Source: a virus | Strand: one strand, 5' to 3' | Length of the DNA stretch: 28,086 nt | IMG/VR virus record: IMGVR_UViG_3300011116_000551 | Span: 1 to 28,086 of that record | Part shown: in pieces, positions 1 through 9,074 of the stretch | Layout of the letters: each line of letters opens with the position of its first letter | Position numbering within the stretch: position 1 is the first letter of the stretch | Position numbers and translations under genes: made by a program | Notes under the pieces: model-generated | What the model was told of the DNA's origin: nothing | The model's input: the letters and a program-made list of their open reading frames with translations, nothing else | Database searches by the model: none

Positions 1-305
1 TCACCAGATTGAACCAAAGCGGTTGCCTGTGCTGACCTAACTTCTTTGGAAGCTTGGGCTTGCTGTAGGGCAAGAGCTTGTTTTTCTTGGAGTTGACGAG
101 TCCGTACAGCATTACTTTCAGCTTGGAATCTTTCGTTTTCTAATTGAATAAGCCTGTTTTGATATTCCTGCTGTTGCCTAATTGCGTTGCTTTGGGCTTG
201 TGCTTGTTGATTAGCAAAATCACTTTGAGATTGATATTGGGCATAGCTTTGGGCAATACCGACAGCAAGACCTATCCCTGCAAAAGCTAAAGCTGGACTA
301 CACAT
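1..305 (-). CDS. Internal virion protein B (T7 gp14-like), N-terminal part
   Basis: Partial gene cut by the window edge; about 101 residues are visible. The start ATG overlaps the stop of the preceding gene in an ATGTGTAG arrangement, and GAGG lies about 9 nt upstream as a ribosome binding site. The protein opens with MCSPALAF, a short Ala/Gly hydrophobic segment, then a Gln/Ala/Glu-rich stretch likely to be helical or coiled coil. T7 gp14 also begins MC plus a hydrophobic segment; it is an ejected internal core protein that forms part of the trans-envelope channel. The assignment rests on this composition and on position directly after the gp13-like gene. Sequence similarity alone would be weak. 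Confidence 0.75.
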   Translation of the reverse strand, partial: MCSPALAFAGIGLAVGIAQSYAQYQSQSDFANQQAQAQSNAIRQQQEYQNRLIQLENERFQAESNAVRTRQLQEKQALALQQAQASKEVRSAQATALVQSG

Positions 306-732
306 TATTTTTTATCCTCACAAACTCGTAAAATGTTTCTCCATTTATACCAAAATTTTCCTTTTTGCTTATAATTGAAAAGCCCAACCAACGCAACCAC
401 TTAATGTGTAGGGTGTTCTTTTCGTGTATAAAGTTAAATAAAACTGGCTTTAATTCAAGCAAATAGTTAAGCCACTCTTTAGAAGCCTTTAGAAAGGTAT
501 GTTTCACCTGTAACACCTTGTCAGTACCCATCATCCACACAACTCCTACGTCCTTTTGAGGGCATAAACCGAACAAACCAATAGGTTCTCCGTATACACA
601 AATAGTATAACAAGGGTTACTTAGCCATACACTAGTCATTAATGCAACATCCGGCTTGGCTGGGGAGTTTGCTTTAAGTTCTCGAAGGTCTGCTTTGCGA
701 AGTCTAGGAGCTATATACTTTACGTCTGGCAT
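298..732 (-). CDS. Internal virion protein A (T7 gp13-like), GNAT-like fold
   Basis: A 144-residue protein when started at the ATG giving MPDVKYIAPRLRKADL; AGAAAG lies about 6 nt upstream. The frame is open further upstream to 813, but that start would overlap gp12 by 47 nt, so the internal ATG is preferred. Near the middle is a WMMGTD segment followed by FLKASKEWLNYLLE and a terminal KWLRWLGF. This is the layout of phage gp13-like proteins, whose fold resembles N-acetyltransferases. In T7, gp13 is needed for virion maturation. Whether this protein binds acetyl-CoA is unknown. It sits between gp12 and gp14 as in T7, which supports the call. Confidence 0.8.
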   Translation of the reverse strand: MPDVKYIAPRLRKADLRELKANSPAKPDVALMTSVWLSNPCYTICVYGEPIGLFGLCPQKDVGVVWMMGTDKVLQVKHTFLKASKEWLNYLLELKPVLFNFIHEKNTLHIKWLRWLGFSIISKKENFGINGETFYEFVRIKNNV

Positions 733-766
733 CAAGGTCTTTCTAACTACAACCCCATTAGAATAA

Positions 767-3700
767 CTAGCCAATACGTTTTGATCTTGCACTATACAGA
801 GCCTCCCACTCAAGGCTTAACAAGGCACAAGGATAAGGGGCATCATTTAGTATGCTTACCTTTACATCATCAGACTTGCAAAATACAGGGAATTTAAAGG
901 CTCCATCTTCCATGTGCATATAATCAAGATTAGTTGGCCCAACTCCTAAATAATTAGGTACAAAATTGTATAGATAAGTGTAGTTGTAAGTATCCCTATA
1001 TTTTGGTGCTACTAGGATTTGAAAGAAACGGCTATTATCGTACAGCATAATTCCGTTCTTAAGCTGTAGCCTTCCGTCTGCAACAGCGGATTGTCCCTTA
1101 CCCGAACTCGCCCGAAGAACAGGACGGCTCAATTCATAAATCATTGAATAAGGAGAGCCAACAAACCCTGTGCTTGATGCTGTCATAACTTTTTTTACTA
1201 TTAATCTATTGTTAAAAACAGTAATAGGAGAGCTAGACCCATTAGGGCCACCTGCTTGTCCAGAAACTTGAAAACAATAATAAGTTTCGTAACTGACTCC
1301 ATCTGAATCAACAAATTGATATGGAGATTTATTTAACAAAATTCCAGTTGTTCCAAAATTAAAAGCAGTATTGTAGCTTGGAACAAGGATGCCATTAATA
1401 TATGGAAAATTTGTAACAGAGCGTTGAAAAGAGAACTGGCCTGTATACAAAGAACCATAAAATACTATTCTAAAATAAATTGTTTTTTCTTCAGCACCCC
1501 CATTTAGTAAAAGCGGAGCATTTAAAGAAAAGTCCAAATTTGAAACTCCAGTTGCCGATCTTGTTTCAGTATCTAGTGTAGTAAAATTATAATTGTCTAA
1601 GCTATATTGCAAAGCAGATACTACTGAACCTCCAGCAGTTTTATTTATAAAAAACCCACCAATACCATTTAAATGCAAACTTTCATATTTACCCAAAGTA
1701 AGTGAAAAACTGATAAATTGATTAGAAGAAATAGATAAATTTAAAGTAGACTTAAGGTTTCCTATGCCTGTTAGAGAATAGCTGGCATATCCAGACCCAG
1801 AAGTATTGGGAGTAAATGAAGATGTAAACCCAGAGCCTATGTTAAATTCATTTATTTTTAAATCATAATCCCTAGAAAATGAAGAAGTATATATTGAACT
1901 GGGTGTTGAGACAAAGCCTGTTGAATTAGAGTACCGAAGATTATAATTGTTATAGGGGGTTGCTACCGATGTCTTAATAGAATCTGGAATAGGAATAGTT
2001 AAATTATTTAAAGTAATAACTGAGAAATTTCCATCATTATTTGAAATACTAGAATTGTATGTAAAATTAGAAGTTTTGTAATCAAGTAACACTTGAAAGC
2101 TGGAATTTGCTACATTATCTTTTTTATTAACATTTAAATCTACAGCCACTATACGAAGCTCTGTATCATAGGAAACGGAAGTCGAAAGGCTTTCGCTCTC
2201 TGTAATAAAAAAAATCTTGTTTTGCTGTGCATAACATAATTTTACATTATTCCCTTTTCCAAAAGACCACTTTGACCAAGCAGATTGAATTTTTTCATCT
2301 CCAGAATAAAAAAACTTATATATGCCTACTTCGTGTTTATCTGTGTCTCCTACAGCAAAGAGAATTGAAGATATATCTGAACCGGCAAATTGAGTTATTT
2401 TTCCTTTTAAATAAGTAGGAACATTCGATGTAATATCTATTCCGTCTAGCAGAATTGTATTTGGGTTAATAAAATATTCTTGGACACTTGAAAAGTTATT
2501 TTTATTAACAGAAAAGTAAATTTTATTTCCAATGACTTGAGGTTCTACATTGACATCCATATCAAAAGAAGTTGTTTGCTGTAAGGAAACGCTTTTTGTG
2601 GTCAATTCTCCATCTGATTGTAAAGAAAACTGCAACCCATCAGCAAACAGCACTAATCTATCATAAAAAGGCACAGCATGGTACAAAATACCAATTTCAG
2701 TTGTAGAAGAGGTTATATCAATAGGGTTGCTATCCAGCACTTGAGAAACTGTACTTTTAAAGAAATTAAAAAACTCTCCAGCTTGACTTAAAATAACTGA
2801 TTCACCTGCCAAAAATCCCAGCCTGTTCTTAAAAAAGAATACGTTATTAATAGGTTTTCCTACAAAACTAGGGTTTGGGTTAGAATCTAAATCTCCAGCG
2901 TCCCGGCTACCCCAAGAAGGGGCTGTATAGGCTTTAGTCCCACTACTTCCACCTCCAAGTGTGTAGGTTGCTGTCGCCCCGTTTAAAGGAGTGAATAAGA
3001 AATTATTAGAGTCTAGTTTAACAATAGCATGGGGCATTGTAGCCGAATCCAGTTTATATTGAATCCCCGGCCCACCCGTTTCTGCCCATGTTCCTTCATT
3101 TACTGCGTGGATGCCTACTGGAGAACTATTAATAGTACCAACTAAAAACTCTCCTGTATAATTGCTGTTGTGTTTAACATAGTATTCATCTCCTTCTGTA
3201 TCTGGGATACCCGTAATTTTTGCTATAAAAGAGTGAGGAGCAATAGTGGGTAAGTCAGTAAAATTCTGAACATTGTCTTTTACGCTATAAAAAATAGTTC
3301 CAGCATATCCGTCATCTACAAGAATTTTAAAGTCTATAACAGAATTTTGAATAATAACATTTGAACCAGAAACAGCTATTCTACCATAAGTTCCAAATCC
3401 ATTGGCGATGCCAGCATTTAATTTTGTAGCTATATCGGTTGCAATCGTTGTTGGAACTCCACCTATAGAGCCGGAGGGTAAATTCCAAGCATCACTACTA
3501 CCGCTTGCAGAAGCATAGACAACATTATTTGTTCCCACAACTCTAACGCTCCAACTAATGTCTCCCTCTGGGGCTTGTTCTGAATGTCCAGTATAACCAG
3601 TCTTAACAACAACCATGCCTTGAAAAACCTGCGTACCTCCAATACCAGCAGTAGCTCTTGGAGAAACGTCTGCTGTTAAAGCTGTTGTTTTATTTGAATT

Positions 3701-4201
3701 TACTAAAAATGTGTAATCAGCAATCGAAAGGGTTTTAATTTTTCTGCCCAACAATTCAGTAGTTAGGCCAGAAAGATATGAATTAATACCTGCTTGGCTT
3801 AACCCAGAATAAATAATATTTTTTTCATTCCCTGCGACATCAAAAATCTTAATAGATTTGGTATTGTCTATTGAATTATTGAATACAATTCCAAAATAAT
3901 CCTCTAGTTCTGTTGTAGAAATTTTAAAGTATTTTATTGGAGTCAGCTTTTGATAAATTGTAATCCCAGAAGGATTCGCTGTTGAAGCCCCGCTAACAAT
4001 ATCGTAATTAATTTCTTTTATTAATTCAGTAGGAGGTCGTTTTATAAGACCATCTACAACGCTAGATAGGCCATTAATTTGTTCCGATGCTTGGGTAGTA
4101 AGTTTAAAAGCATCAGCTTGCTGTGAAACTCCAGAAATAAGATTAGGTACACTTGTCCTAATAAGGTTCCGTGAGGCTCCCTTAACGTCTGCTATTCCCA
4201 T
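767..4201 (-). CDS. Tail tubular protein B (T7 gp12-like nozzle)
   Basis: A 1144-residue tail nozzle protein. The first 60 or so residues carry the typical gp12 start: NLISGVSQQ followed by an EQINGLSSVVDGLIKRPP block. The C-terminal 90 residues (YDNSRFFQILVAPKYRD and onward) also look like gp12. T7 gp12 has 794 residues, so this protein is about 350 longer. The extra length seems to lie in the centre to C-terminal half (roughly residues 640-1010), which is rich in Ser, Asn, Phe, Tyr and Thr and is noticeably AT-rich at the DNA level. It may form extra surface domains for receptor binding or fibre docking (inference). It starts 3 nt after the gp11 stop. Confidence 0.93.
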   Translation of the reverse strand: MGIADVKGASRNLIRTSVPNLISGVSQQADAFKLTTQASEQINGLSSVVDGLIKRPPTELIKEINYDIVSGASTANPSGITIYQKLTPIKYFKISTTELEDYFGIVFNNSIDNTKSIKIFDVAGNEKNIIYSGLSQAGINSYLSGLTTELLGRKIKTLSIADYTFLVNSNKTTALTADVSPRATAGIGGTQVFQGMVVVKTGYTGHSEQAPEGDISWSVRVVGTNNVVYASASGSSDAWNLPSGSIGGVPTTIATDIATKLNAGIANGFGTYGRIAVSGSNVIIQNSVIDFKILVDDGYAGTIFYSVKDNVQNFTDLPTIAPHSFIAKITGIPDTEGDEYYVKHNSNYTGEFLVGTINSSPVGIHAVNEGTWAETGGPGIQYKLDSATMPHAIVKLDSNNFLFTPLNGATATYTLGGGSSGTKAYTAPSWGSRDAGDLDSNPNPSFVGKPINNVFFFKNRLGFLAGESVILSQAGEFFNFFKSTVSQVLDSNPIDITSSTTEIGILYHAVPFYDRLVLFADGLQFSLQSDGELTTKSVSLQQTTSFDMDVNVEPQVIGNKIYFSVNKNNFSSVQEYFINPNTILLDGIDITSNVPTYLKGKITQFAGSDISSILFAVGDTDKHEVGIYKFFYSGDEKIQSAWSKWSFGKGNNVKLCYAQQNKIFFITESESLSTSVSYDTELRIVAVDLNVNKKDNVANSSFQVLLDYKTSNFTYNSSISNNDGNFSVITLNNLTIPIPDSIKTSVATPYNNYNLRYSNSTGFVSTPSSIYTSSFSRDYDLKINEFNIGSGFTSSFTPNTSGSGYASYSLTGIGNLKSTLNLSISSNQFISFSLTLGKYESLHLNGIGGFFINKTAGGSVVSALQYSLDNYNFTTLDTETRSATGVSNLDFSLNAPLLLNGGAEEKTIYFRIVFYGSLYTGQFSFQRSVTNFPYINGILVPSYNTAFNFGTTGILLNKSPYQFVDSDGVSYETYYCFQVSGQAGGPNGSSSPITVFNNRLIVKKVMTASSTGFVGSPYSMIYELSRPVLRASSGKGQSAVADGRLQLKNGIMLYDNSRFFQILVAPKYRDTYNYTYLYNFVPNYLGVGPTNLDYMHMEDGAFKFPVFCKSDDVKVSILNDAPYPCALLSLEWEALYSARSKRIG

Positions 4202-4204
4202 AAA

Positions 4205-4795
4205 TTAAACTAGATAACGCCTGTGGGCAGTTACTTTAGCTACATCGTATTGATTAAAAATATTGTGGTTTGCTGTCTCGTCCTCTGAATCCTGCAAAGC
4301 CATAAGAGCCGTGGTTTCTTCTTCAGCACTAAAAGCCGAGCCTGTAGCGTCTCCGATCATTCTTTGTTGAAACAAACGGGCAGACCTAACTACAATGTAA
4401 TATCTGGCCTGTTCTGGAAGGTCTGTAAAAGGCAACAAATAAACAACTTCGCCTTTAAATGGAGCAGTAAATAGGAATGTTCTATTTTTCTTGTCGTAAA
4501 GCCTGTTTCCTCGCTGAACAACATCAATGCTAGAGTATTCTCTAGTGTCTACATCGACTCGTACTACATTGGAAGCTAGAACAACTTCATTAGTACCACT
4601 AGGAGTGAAAACAACGCCTTTTTCAGTATTCCAATTCCATCCTTTGATCTGCGTTGCACGATCTACTTCTTGAAGGATAAGTTGAGCAATCCGAGTATCG
4701 GCGGTAGAGGCATTAATACTATTGACAGGAGACTCACCAATGGTGGTCAGCATCGTGTTGATTGCATCAAGCTCTGTGGAGGCAATTACTGGCAT
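4205..4795 (-). CDS. Tail tubular protein A (T7 gp11-like adaptor)
   Basis: A 196-residue protein, the same length as T7 gp11. It begins with STELDAINTMLTTIGESPVN, the signature of the gp11/gatekeeper family, followed by ADTRIAQLILQEVDRATQIKGWNWNTE. The protein forms the ring between portal and nozzle that closes the head-tail junction. It precedes gp12 by 3 nt, so the two are probably translationally coupled. A 133-nt gap with a hairpin separates it from the capsid gene. Confidence 0.95.
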   Translation of the reverse strand: MPVIASTELDAINTMLTTIGESPVNSINASTADTRIAQLILQEVDRATQIKGWNWNTEKGVVFTPSGTNEVVLASNVVRVDVDTREYSSIDVVQRGNRLYDKKNRTFLFTAPFKGEVVYLLPFTDLPEQARYYIVVRSARLFQQRMIGDATGSAFSAEEETTALMALQDSEDETANHNIFNQYDVAKVTAHRRYLV

Positions 4796-4851
4796 AGGGG
4801 TAATTTAGACAAAAAAGAGACCGCCAGCCAAGCTTAAATTCACTTCACTCG

Positions 4852-4877
4852 CCAAAGGGAAACACAATAACCTTTGG
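4852..4877 (-). terminator. Hairpin between capsid and gp11, terminator-like
   Basis: A perfect 7-bp inverted repeat, CCAAAGG / CCTTTGG, with a 12-nt loop lies between the capsid stop and the gp11 start. T7 has its main late terminator at the same place, where partial termination gives a capsid excess over tail proteins. On the minus strand no T-run follows directly; a T6 run occurs about 40 nt downstream (4811-4816). Function as an attenuator is therefore an inference from position. Confidence 0.4.
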
Positions 4878-4928
4878 TTTGTCGAGGATGTGAACAGCTT
4901 GACTGACGGCCCCTAGAGTACCTAATTA

Positions 4929-5951
4929 TTAGGCAGACCGAACTTCGTAAGACGCTTCGGGACGGAGAACTCCATGTCCAACTGCGTACTTAGCAACCAT
5001 CAAGGTCGCCTGTCGTTCAATCTGGTATTCGCTCTCAACACCCACATCGAGAAGCTTGACGCAACCCGTGGAGGCAGGATGGAACACAATCGCTTGCGTG
5101 TTCGCATAGTTGAGGCGGCGTGAACCACCAGAGGCTTGCTCTGGAATCGAGGTATCAGCCGACAAGTCCGTAGAAGGAATGTTGTTGCTCTTCACGATGG
5201 TTGCACCACCGATCATAGCGACCTTTCCTTGCTCGAACACGCCAGTTACACCAGTATAAGGAGCCTTGAAGTCACCCTTTGTGAGGGCATCAATCAAGAG
5301 CCAGTACTGGGCAGGACGAACAGCGATGTATCGGCTATCCGAAGGAACATCACGCTCATCTAGGCGACGCAAGCCAGTCAGAACCGCACTTGCTAGAACA
5401 GCACCATCGGTTCCAGAGTTAGCAGTTACAACTGAATTGGCGTTAGCCGCAAAACTATCGGAAGTTCCAGAATCTCCGTCTGGGCCGTTAGTTCCGAAGT
5501 TATTGGCTTGGCGAGCAGCCGAAACAATCGTTTGTGCAACAGCCCGATCAAAGGCTTTTGCCAATGCACGACCAATTTCGCTGGAGTAGATGGAACGCAC
5601 ATCATAGTGGTTCATCGCTTCGTCAATGCTTGCCAGCAACACAGAGGAGGTCAGCAATCCTTCGATTGTGATTACCTTCTCAACGTGCGACATATTGTTG
5701 AGGTAGTTCGTACCTTCGATGACTGAATCACCGGGGGTATGATATTTAGTCACAGCCGTTCCGACCACGGGGAACTGAGCAGATTTGCCGTTCTCAATGG
5801 TGCGGGTCGTTGTGAGGTCTTTAAATAAAGCTTCAGTCTCAAAAGTCGTCAGCACTTCGCCAGCGAACTTCTTAAGAAAAAGCTCCGTTTTATCGCTTCC
5901 TGCGGGTAGATTAGCACCCGGGCGAGCGAGAGTATTAGTAGCTAGAGCCAT
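4929..5951 (-). CDS. Major capsid protein (T7 gp10A-like)
   Basis: A 340-residue HK97-fold capsid protein, close to the 345 residues of T7 gp10A. Family hallmarks are FLKKFAGEVLTTFETE near residue 26, GKSAQFPVVG near 55, HVEKVITIEGLLTSSVLL near 88 and IDEAMNHYDVRS near 108. The N-terminal arm is Ala/Gly-rich. A Gly/Asp/Ser/Asn-rich insert near residues 148-180 probably maps to a surface loop (inference). AGAAAGGG lies 8 nt before the ATG. The lysis cassette is inserted between this gene and the scaffold gene, which differs from T7. Confidence 0.97.
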   Translation of the reverse strand: MALATNTLARPGANLPAGSDKTELFLKKFAGEVLTTFETEALFKDLTTTRTIENGKSAQFPVVGTAVTKYHTPGDSVIEGTNYLNNMSHVEKVITIEGLLTSSVLLASIDEAMNHYDVRSIYSSEIGRALAKAFDRAVAQTIVSAARQANNFGTNGPDGDSGTSDSFAANANSVVTANSGTDGAVLASAVLTGLRRLDERDVPSDSRYIAVRPAQYWLLIDALTKGDFKAPYTGVTGVFEQGKVAMIGGATIVKSNNIPSTDLSADTSIPEQASGGSRRLNYANTQAIVFHPASTGCVKLLDVGVESEYQIERQATLMVAKYAVGHGVLRPEASYEVRSA

Positions 5952-6117
5952 ATTAGTAGCCCTTTCTTTTGTTGTGTTGAAGCCCGATTAAATCACACGA
6001 TTCAAAACGAACTCCAACAATTCTTGGTTGTTCGCTCTGGTATATCAATCTGTTGCACCAGCGATTGTCCTCCGCAGAGGGTCGGGGCTTCGGAAAGCTT
6101 TTCCAAAACTTGAGTGT

Positions 6118-6402
6118 TTATTTACTAGATTGAGGAGTTTTGTCAAGCCCTTCTTTAGCGTCAGCCCCTACAGAACCAGCATACCATCCTTCGGGAATCT
6201 TTATCTTGTTCTGGCTTAATGCCCAATGCTCACCATCCCAAACATAAACTTGCCCAGTTACATTCGGCCCAATACGGACAAACCCACCAGACTCATCTAC
6301 GAATACTACCTTTTTTGAGTCTGTTAAACTCGCACACCCTGTCGTTAAAAGCCCTACGAATATAAAGAGGCGGGGGAGAGCCATCAGAAGCTTTAACTTC
6401 AC
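6118..6402 (-). CDS. Small lipoprotein of the lysis cassette, candidate o-spanin
   Basis: A 94-residue protein starting at a GTG preceded by a strong GGAGG 7 nt upstream. Residues 1-25 form a lipoprotein signal peptide with the lipobox LLTTGC. The mature part carries VYVWDGEHWAL and KIKIPEGWYAG, a pattern I know from lipoproteins in podovirus lysis regions. The frame is open further upstream, but the earlier start has no ribosome binding site. The N-terminal third is encoded inside another frame of the preceding membrane-protein gene, as in Rz/Rz1 pairs. Anchoring in the outer membrane and a role in outer-membrane disruption are inferred; it lacks the proline-rich linker of classical Rz1. Confidence 0.65.
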   Translation of the reverse strand: MKLKLLMALPRLFIFVGLLTTGCASLTDSKKVVFVDESGGFVRIGPNVTGQVYVWDGEHWALSQNKIKIPEGWYAGSVGADAKEGLDKTPQSSK

Positions 6403-6478
6403 GGACAGCCCTCCCCGCCAAAGCGGATACCCAAGCTTGCACAAGATAGGCAAGGGCTTGAAATATCGCTAACCACAC
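6293..6478 (-). CDS. Short membrane protein, candidate inner-membrane spanin partner
   Basis: A 61-residue frame beginning at GTG 5 nt after the holin stop, with AAAGAG 8 nt upstream. Residues 2-20 are hydrophobic (WLAIFQALAYLVQAWVSALA) and the rest is basic and polar, ending KKGSIRR. It overlaps the downstream lipoprotein gene by 110 nt in a different frame. The order holin, N-terminally anchored protein, overlapping lipoprotein matches phage lysis cassettes. The cytosolic or periplasmic part is short for an Rz-type protein and has no clear coiled coil, so it could be a holin accessory protein or a chance frame. Confidence 0.45.
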   Translation of the reverse strand: MWLAIFQALAYLVQAWVSALAGRAVREVKASDGSPPPLYIRRAFNDRVCEFNRLKKGSIRR

Positions 6479-6483
6479 TATTG

Positions 6484-6675
6484 TTACTCTTTGTTCTTGA
6501 GGGACAACCTTGCCCCAGTATAGCCAAGTGCAACAAGGGCAGTAGTGGCTACCCCTAGAATCTGTTGCCAAGCTCCTTCTGCGGGAATGAGACCGCTGGC
6601 TGATACAGCACCAATAATCATGGCGACTACGGACAACCAGAACTCTGTAGTTTTGTAACCTGCTTTATTTTGCAT
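6484..6675 (-). CDS. Holin-like protein
   Basis: A 63-residue protein with two predicted membrane segments (about residues 11-29 and 36-54) separated by a short loop, and a charged KNKE tail. This is the layout of small class II holins, which form holes in the inner membrane to time lysis. A strong AAAGGAG lies 7 nt before the ATG. It follows the scaffold gene by 11 nt and precedes the spanin-like pair. T7 has its holin (gp17.5) next to the terminase genes, so the location here is unusual. Confidence 0.75.
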   Translation of the reverse strand: MQNKAGYKTTEFWLSVVAMIIGAVSASGLIPAEGAWQQILGVATTALVALGYTGARLSLKNKE

Positions 6676-6686
6676 ATATATCTCCT

Positions 6687-7442
6687 TTAGTTGAATACAT
6701 TAGACCTGCCAAGCTTTTCTTCGACATCCCTTCGGTATGCCTTATCAGCTTTATATTTCGGGTTCTTCATGGCTTCAACAACTTCTGCCGTGCTTCTAAA
6801 TACATCAGTTGGGCCAGAAATCCTAGTATCTCCAGCTAGAAGCCTTGGTTCCCGACCACCAATACCGCTTTTAAAGCGAGCATACATACCTTTAACAGCA
6901 AAAGAGGCTTGCTCTTTATTACCGCTGGAAACGGCTTGATTATAGATATTCAAGTCATCTTCAGACAGATTTTCACTTGCCCACTCACTCATAGCTTTAA
7001 ATTCAGTTTCACCGCCTACTTCAGAGATAATAGCATTAGACTCAGCTTGCTGGGTTGCTTCAAAGCCCTTCATATACTGATCGACATACTCTTTAGGGAT
7101 ACCTTTAGAAGCCAATTCAGTATAAGTCTCATCAGAGAGTTTCCCGTTAGAGAAGTACTCTTCGCTGTACTTTTGGAAGCCAGCTACAGGCTGTTGACCA
7201 TCTTGAGGCTGTTCTGTCTTGGTTGCATCTTGTTTAGGCTGGCTGAATCGTTTCTCTAATTCAGAATAGGATTTAGCCATTTCTTCTGGAGATTTAAACT
7301 TCTCTGGAAGCCAAGTAGGACGAACCTCTTGAGTAGTTGTTTGTACTTCCTGCTGGATAAGACCGCCACCTCTAGGGTCAGCAACAGGCTGATTAGGTGC
7401 GTCAGCAGGTATTTGAGTTACGGGTGTGCTAACTGCTTGCAT
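6687..7442 (-). CDS. Capsid assembly scaffold protein (T7 gp9-like)
   Basis: A 251-residue, acidic, Gln/Glu-rich protein. The WLPEKFKSPEEMAKSYSELEKRF block near residues 43-66 is typical of podovirus scaffolds. The C-terminus (YRRDVEEKLGRS) resembles the helix by which scaffolds bind the capsid protein. The N-terminal 40 residues are Pro/Gln/Thr-rich and probably disordered. The leader contains GGAGTAAACACACA before the ATG, part of a repeated leader type in this genome. It lies directly after the portal gene, as in T7. Confidence 0.92.
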   Translation of the reverse strand: MQAVSTPVTQIPADAPNQPVADPRGGGLIQQEVQTTTQEVRPTWLPEKFKSPEEMAKSYSELEKRFSQPKQDATKTEQPQDGQQPVAGFQKYSEEYFSNGKLSDETYTELASKGIPKEYVDQYMKGFEATQQAESNAIISEVGGETEFKAMSEWASENLSEDDLNIYNQAVSSGNKEQASFAVKGMYARFKSGIGGREPRLLAGDTRISGPTDVFRSTAEVVEAMKNPKYKADKAYRRDVEEKLGRSNVFN

Positions 7443-7469
7443 TGTGTGTTTACTCCTTTGTTGTGTTGT

Positions 7470-9056
7470 TTACTGACTAGGTTGAACCTGTGGCCTATTC
7501 TGGCTAAATGCTTGAGCTAGTCCAGCTTTAAATTCTGGGCTATCGTTAGCAATTTGACCAGCAGTTGCAATCGCTTGAGGGCCAAGAGCTTCAGTCATTC
7601 GAGCCATCATTTCATTTCGATTAGCTCCTTGAGCTTCTTGAGCTACTGCTTGTTGATCTTTAATCAATCCTTCAGTATCAATACCAAGGCTTGTAGCCCT
7701 TCTAGTTAGGTAGTTGTCCATGTTAATGAATTGAGCAAGCCCCTGTGGGCCTAGAATTTGGGCGATGCCTTGTACAAATAGGTCTAGCTTGTTCAAGTCA
7801 CTAGCTCTTCCTAAAGCGTCCACACCAGTAGTAACGACTGGCCTAATGATCTTATTGTCAATCTTGGGTAGCCTGTTCTGTCGTTGCATCCTATCCATAA
7901 TCCGTGAAACCAGAGGCAACTGAAACTCTTGGGAAAGGACGCTATAAGCACCACCCAAGGCTGTTTCGATTTCATTTGAAAGATAACGGATTTCTTCAGC
8001 AGTTACTCTCTCTGCATTACGAACAGCAGAAGCATTAAGCAAGAAAGCATAACCAAGACGCAGGGTAATAGCTTCCATGACGCTCTGAGCAATACGAAGG
8101 TCTGCTTGTTTCTCTACTTGCAAGCAAGCTACGTCATTCCTGTCGCCTGTAATGATTGCACCATTACGAGCCTCTGCCAGCATTTTCTTATTGGTTACTC
8201 CGTTAGGACGCACCAAAAACACTACTTTAGCAGAAGCAGAAGAAGCCTCTACGACTGATTGGGTAAGAGCCTCAAGAGACCTCAAATCACCAAGATACTC
8301 TTCTACAAACCCACGGCCATAATCTTCACCATCGACCCGTATAAACCGCAGAGGAATCCAAGGTAGCTTATCTAAATCATATTCACCCTCAGAGCCGGGG
8401 ATAATTGCATCTTTAATTGTTTGGTAGACGTACCATTTATCGTCTTTTCGGTGAATACAAGTAAACAATTCAATGTTAGGCTCATTAGACTCGCTGGGAG
8501 GGACTAGTTTCTTGGCTTCATCGGGAAGAGCCGTAACAGACAGCTTTTCACGGGTAACAATGTCGAGAACATTACCAAATGAATCACGCTTAACGACATA
8601 GTTCTCTAGTCGAAATACACGCAACCCCCCAGAAGATGGGAGATACAACAAACAATTACCGCCAACTAGCAAGTGACGGAGAGCTTCAAAGGTAGCCACA
8701 CGAACAGCAGAGGTCTCAATGTCAGTCATAATGGCTTTTTCGACACCCGCCAATGCTTTTTCCATTTCTGCTTTTAAAGTCTGGTCTCCTTGGAGCTTTT
8801 TAAATTTAAATTCATCAATAGAAAACTTAAAGAAAGGCTGATTAGGAGGAAGCAAGGCCAAAAGAAGCTTGCTAGCCAAGTTGTTTACTCCTCTGGCCCC
8901 AATTCCTTGAAAGGGTGTGCTGTACTCTGTAGATGAGCCGTGACCAGAAGGAGGAACTAAAGTAGGAATAGTCAACTCGGAGCAATCCCTCGCCCTGTCT
9001 AGGTAGGTACTACGAGCCAGTTCTAATTGAGAATATAATGATTTTCCTGTTTTCAT
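7470..9056 (-). CDS. Portal (head-tail connector) protein (T7 gp8-like)
   Basis: A 528-residue protein (T7 gp8: 536). It begins LYSQLELARSTYLDRARDCSELTIPTL, the standard podovirus portal start, then TPFQGIGARGVNNLASKLLLALLPP. The dodecameric portal sits at one capsid vertex and is the channel for DNA packaging and ejection. The C-terminal 50 residues are Gln/Ala-rich, as in relatives. The ATG has GGAG about 12 nt upstream, rather far, in the same leader that holds the short duplicated LGLS reading frame. Identification is very secure. Confidence 0.96.
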   Translation of the reverse strand: MKTGKSLYSQLELARSTYLDRARDCSELTIPTLVPPSGHGSSTEYSTPFQGIGARGVNNLASKLLLALLPPNQPFFKFSIDEFKFKKLQGDQTLKAEMEKALAGVEKAIMTDIETSAVRVATFEALRHLLVGGNCLLYLPSSGGLRVFRLENYVVKRDSFGNVLDIVTREKLSVTALPDEAKKLVPPSESNEPNIELFTCIHRKDDKWYVYQTIKDAIIPGSEGEYDLDKLPWIPLRFIRVDGEDYGRGFVEEYLGDLRSLEALTQSVVEASSASAKVVFLVRPNGVTNKKMLAEARNGAIITGDRNDVACLQVEKQADLRIAQSVMEAITLRLGYAFLLNASAVRNAERVTAEEIRYLSNEIETALGGAYSVLSQEFQLPLVSRIMDRMQRQNRLPKIDNKIIRPVVTTGVDALGRASDLNKLDLFVQGIAQILGPQGLAQFINMDNYLTRRATSLGIDTEGLIKDQQAVAQEAQGANRNEMMARMTEALGPQAIATAGQIANDSPEFKAGLAQAFSQNRPQVQPSQ

Positions 9057-9074
9057 AATTATATAATACTCCGT

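Noticed and set aside
4929-5991. Four plus-strand open frames of 68-107 codons across the capsid gene
   Set aside because: They are antisense to a clear capsid gene, lack ribosome binding sites and show no protein-like composition.
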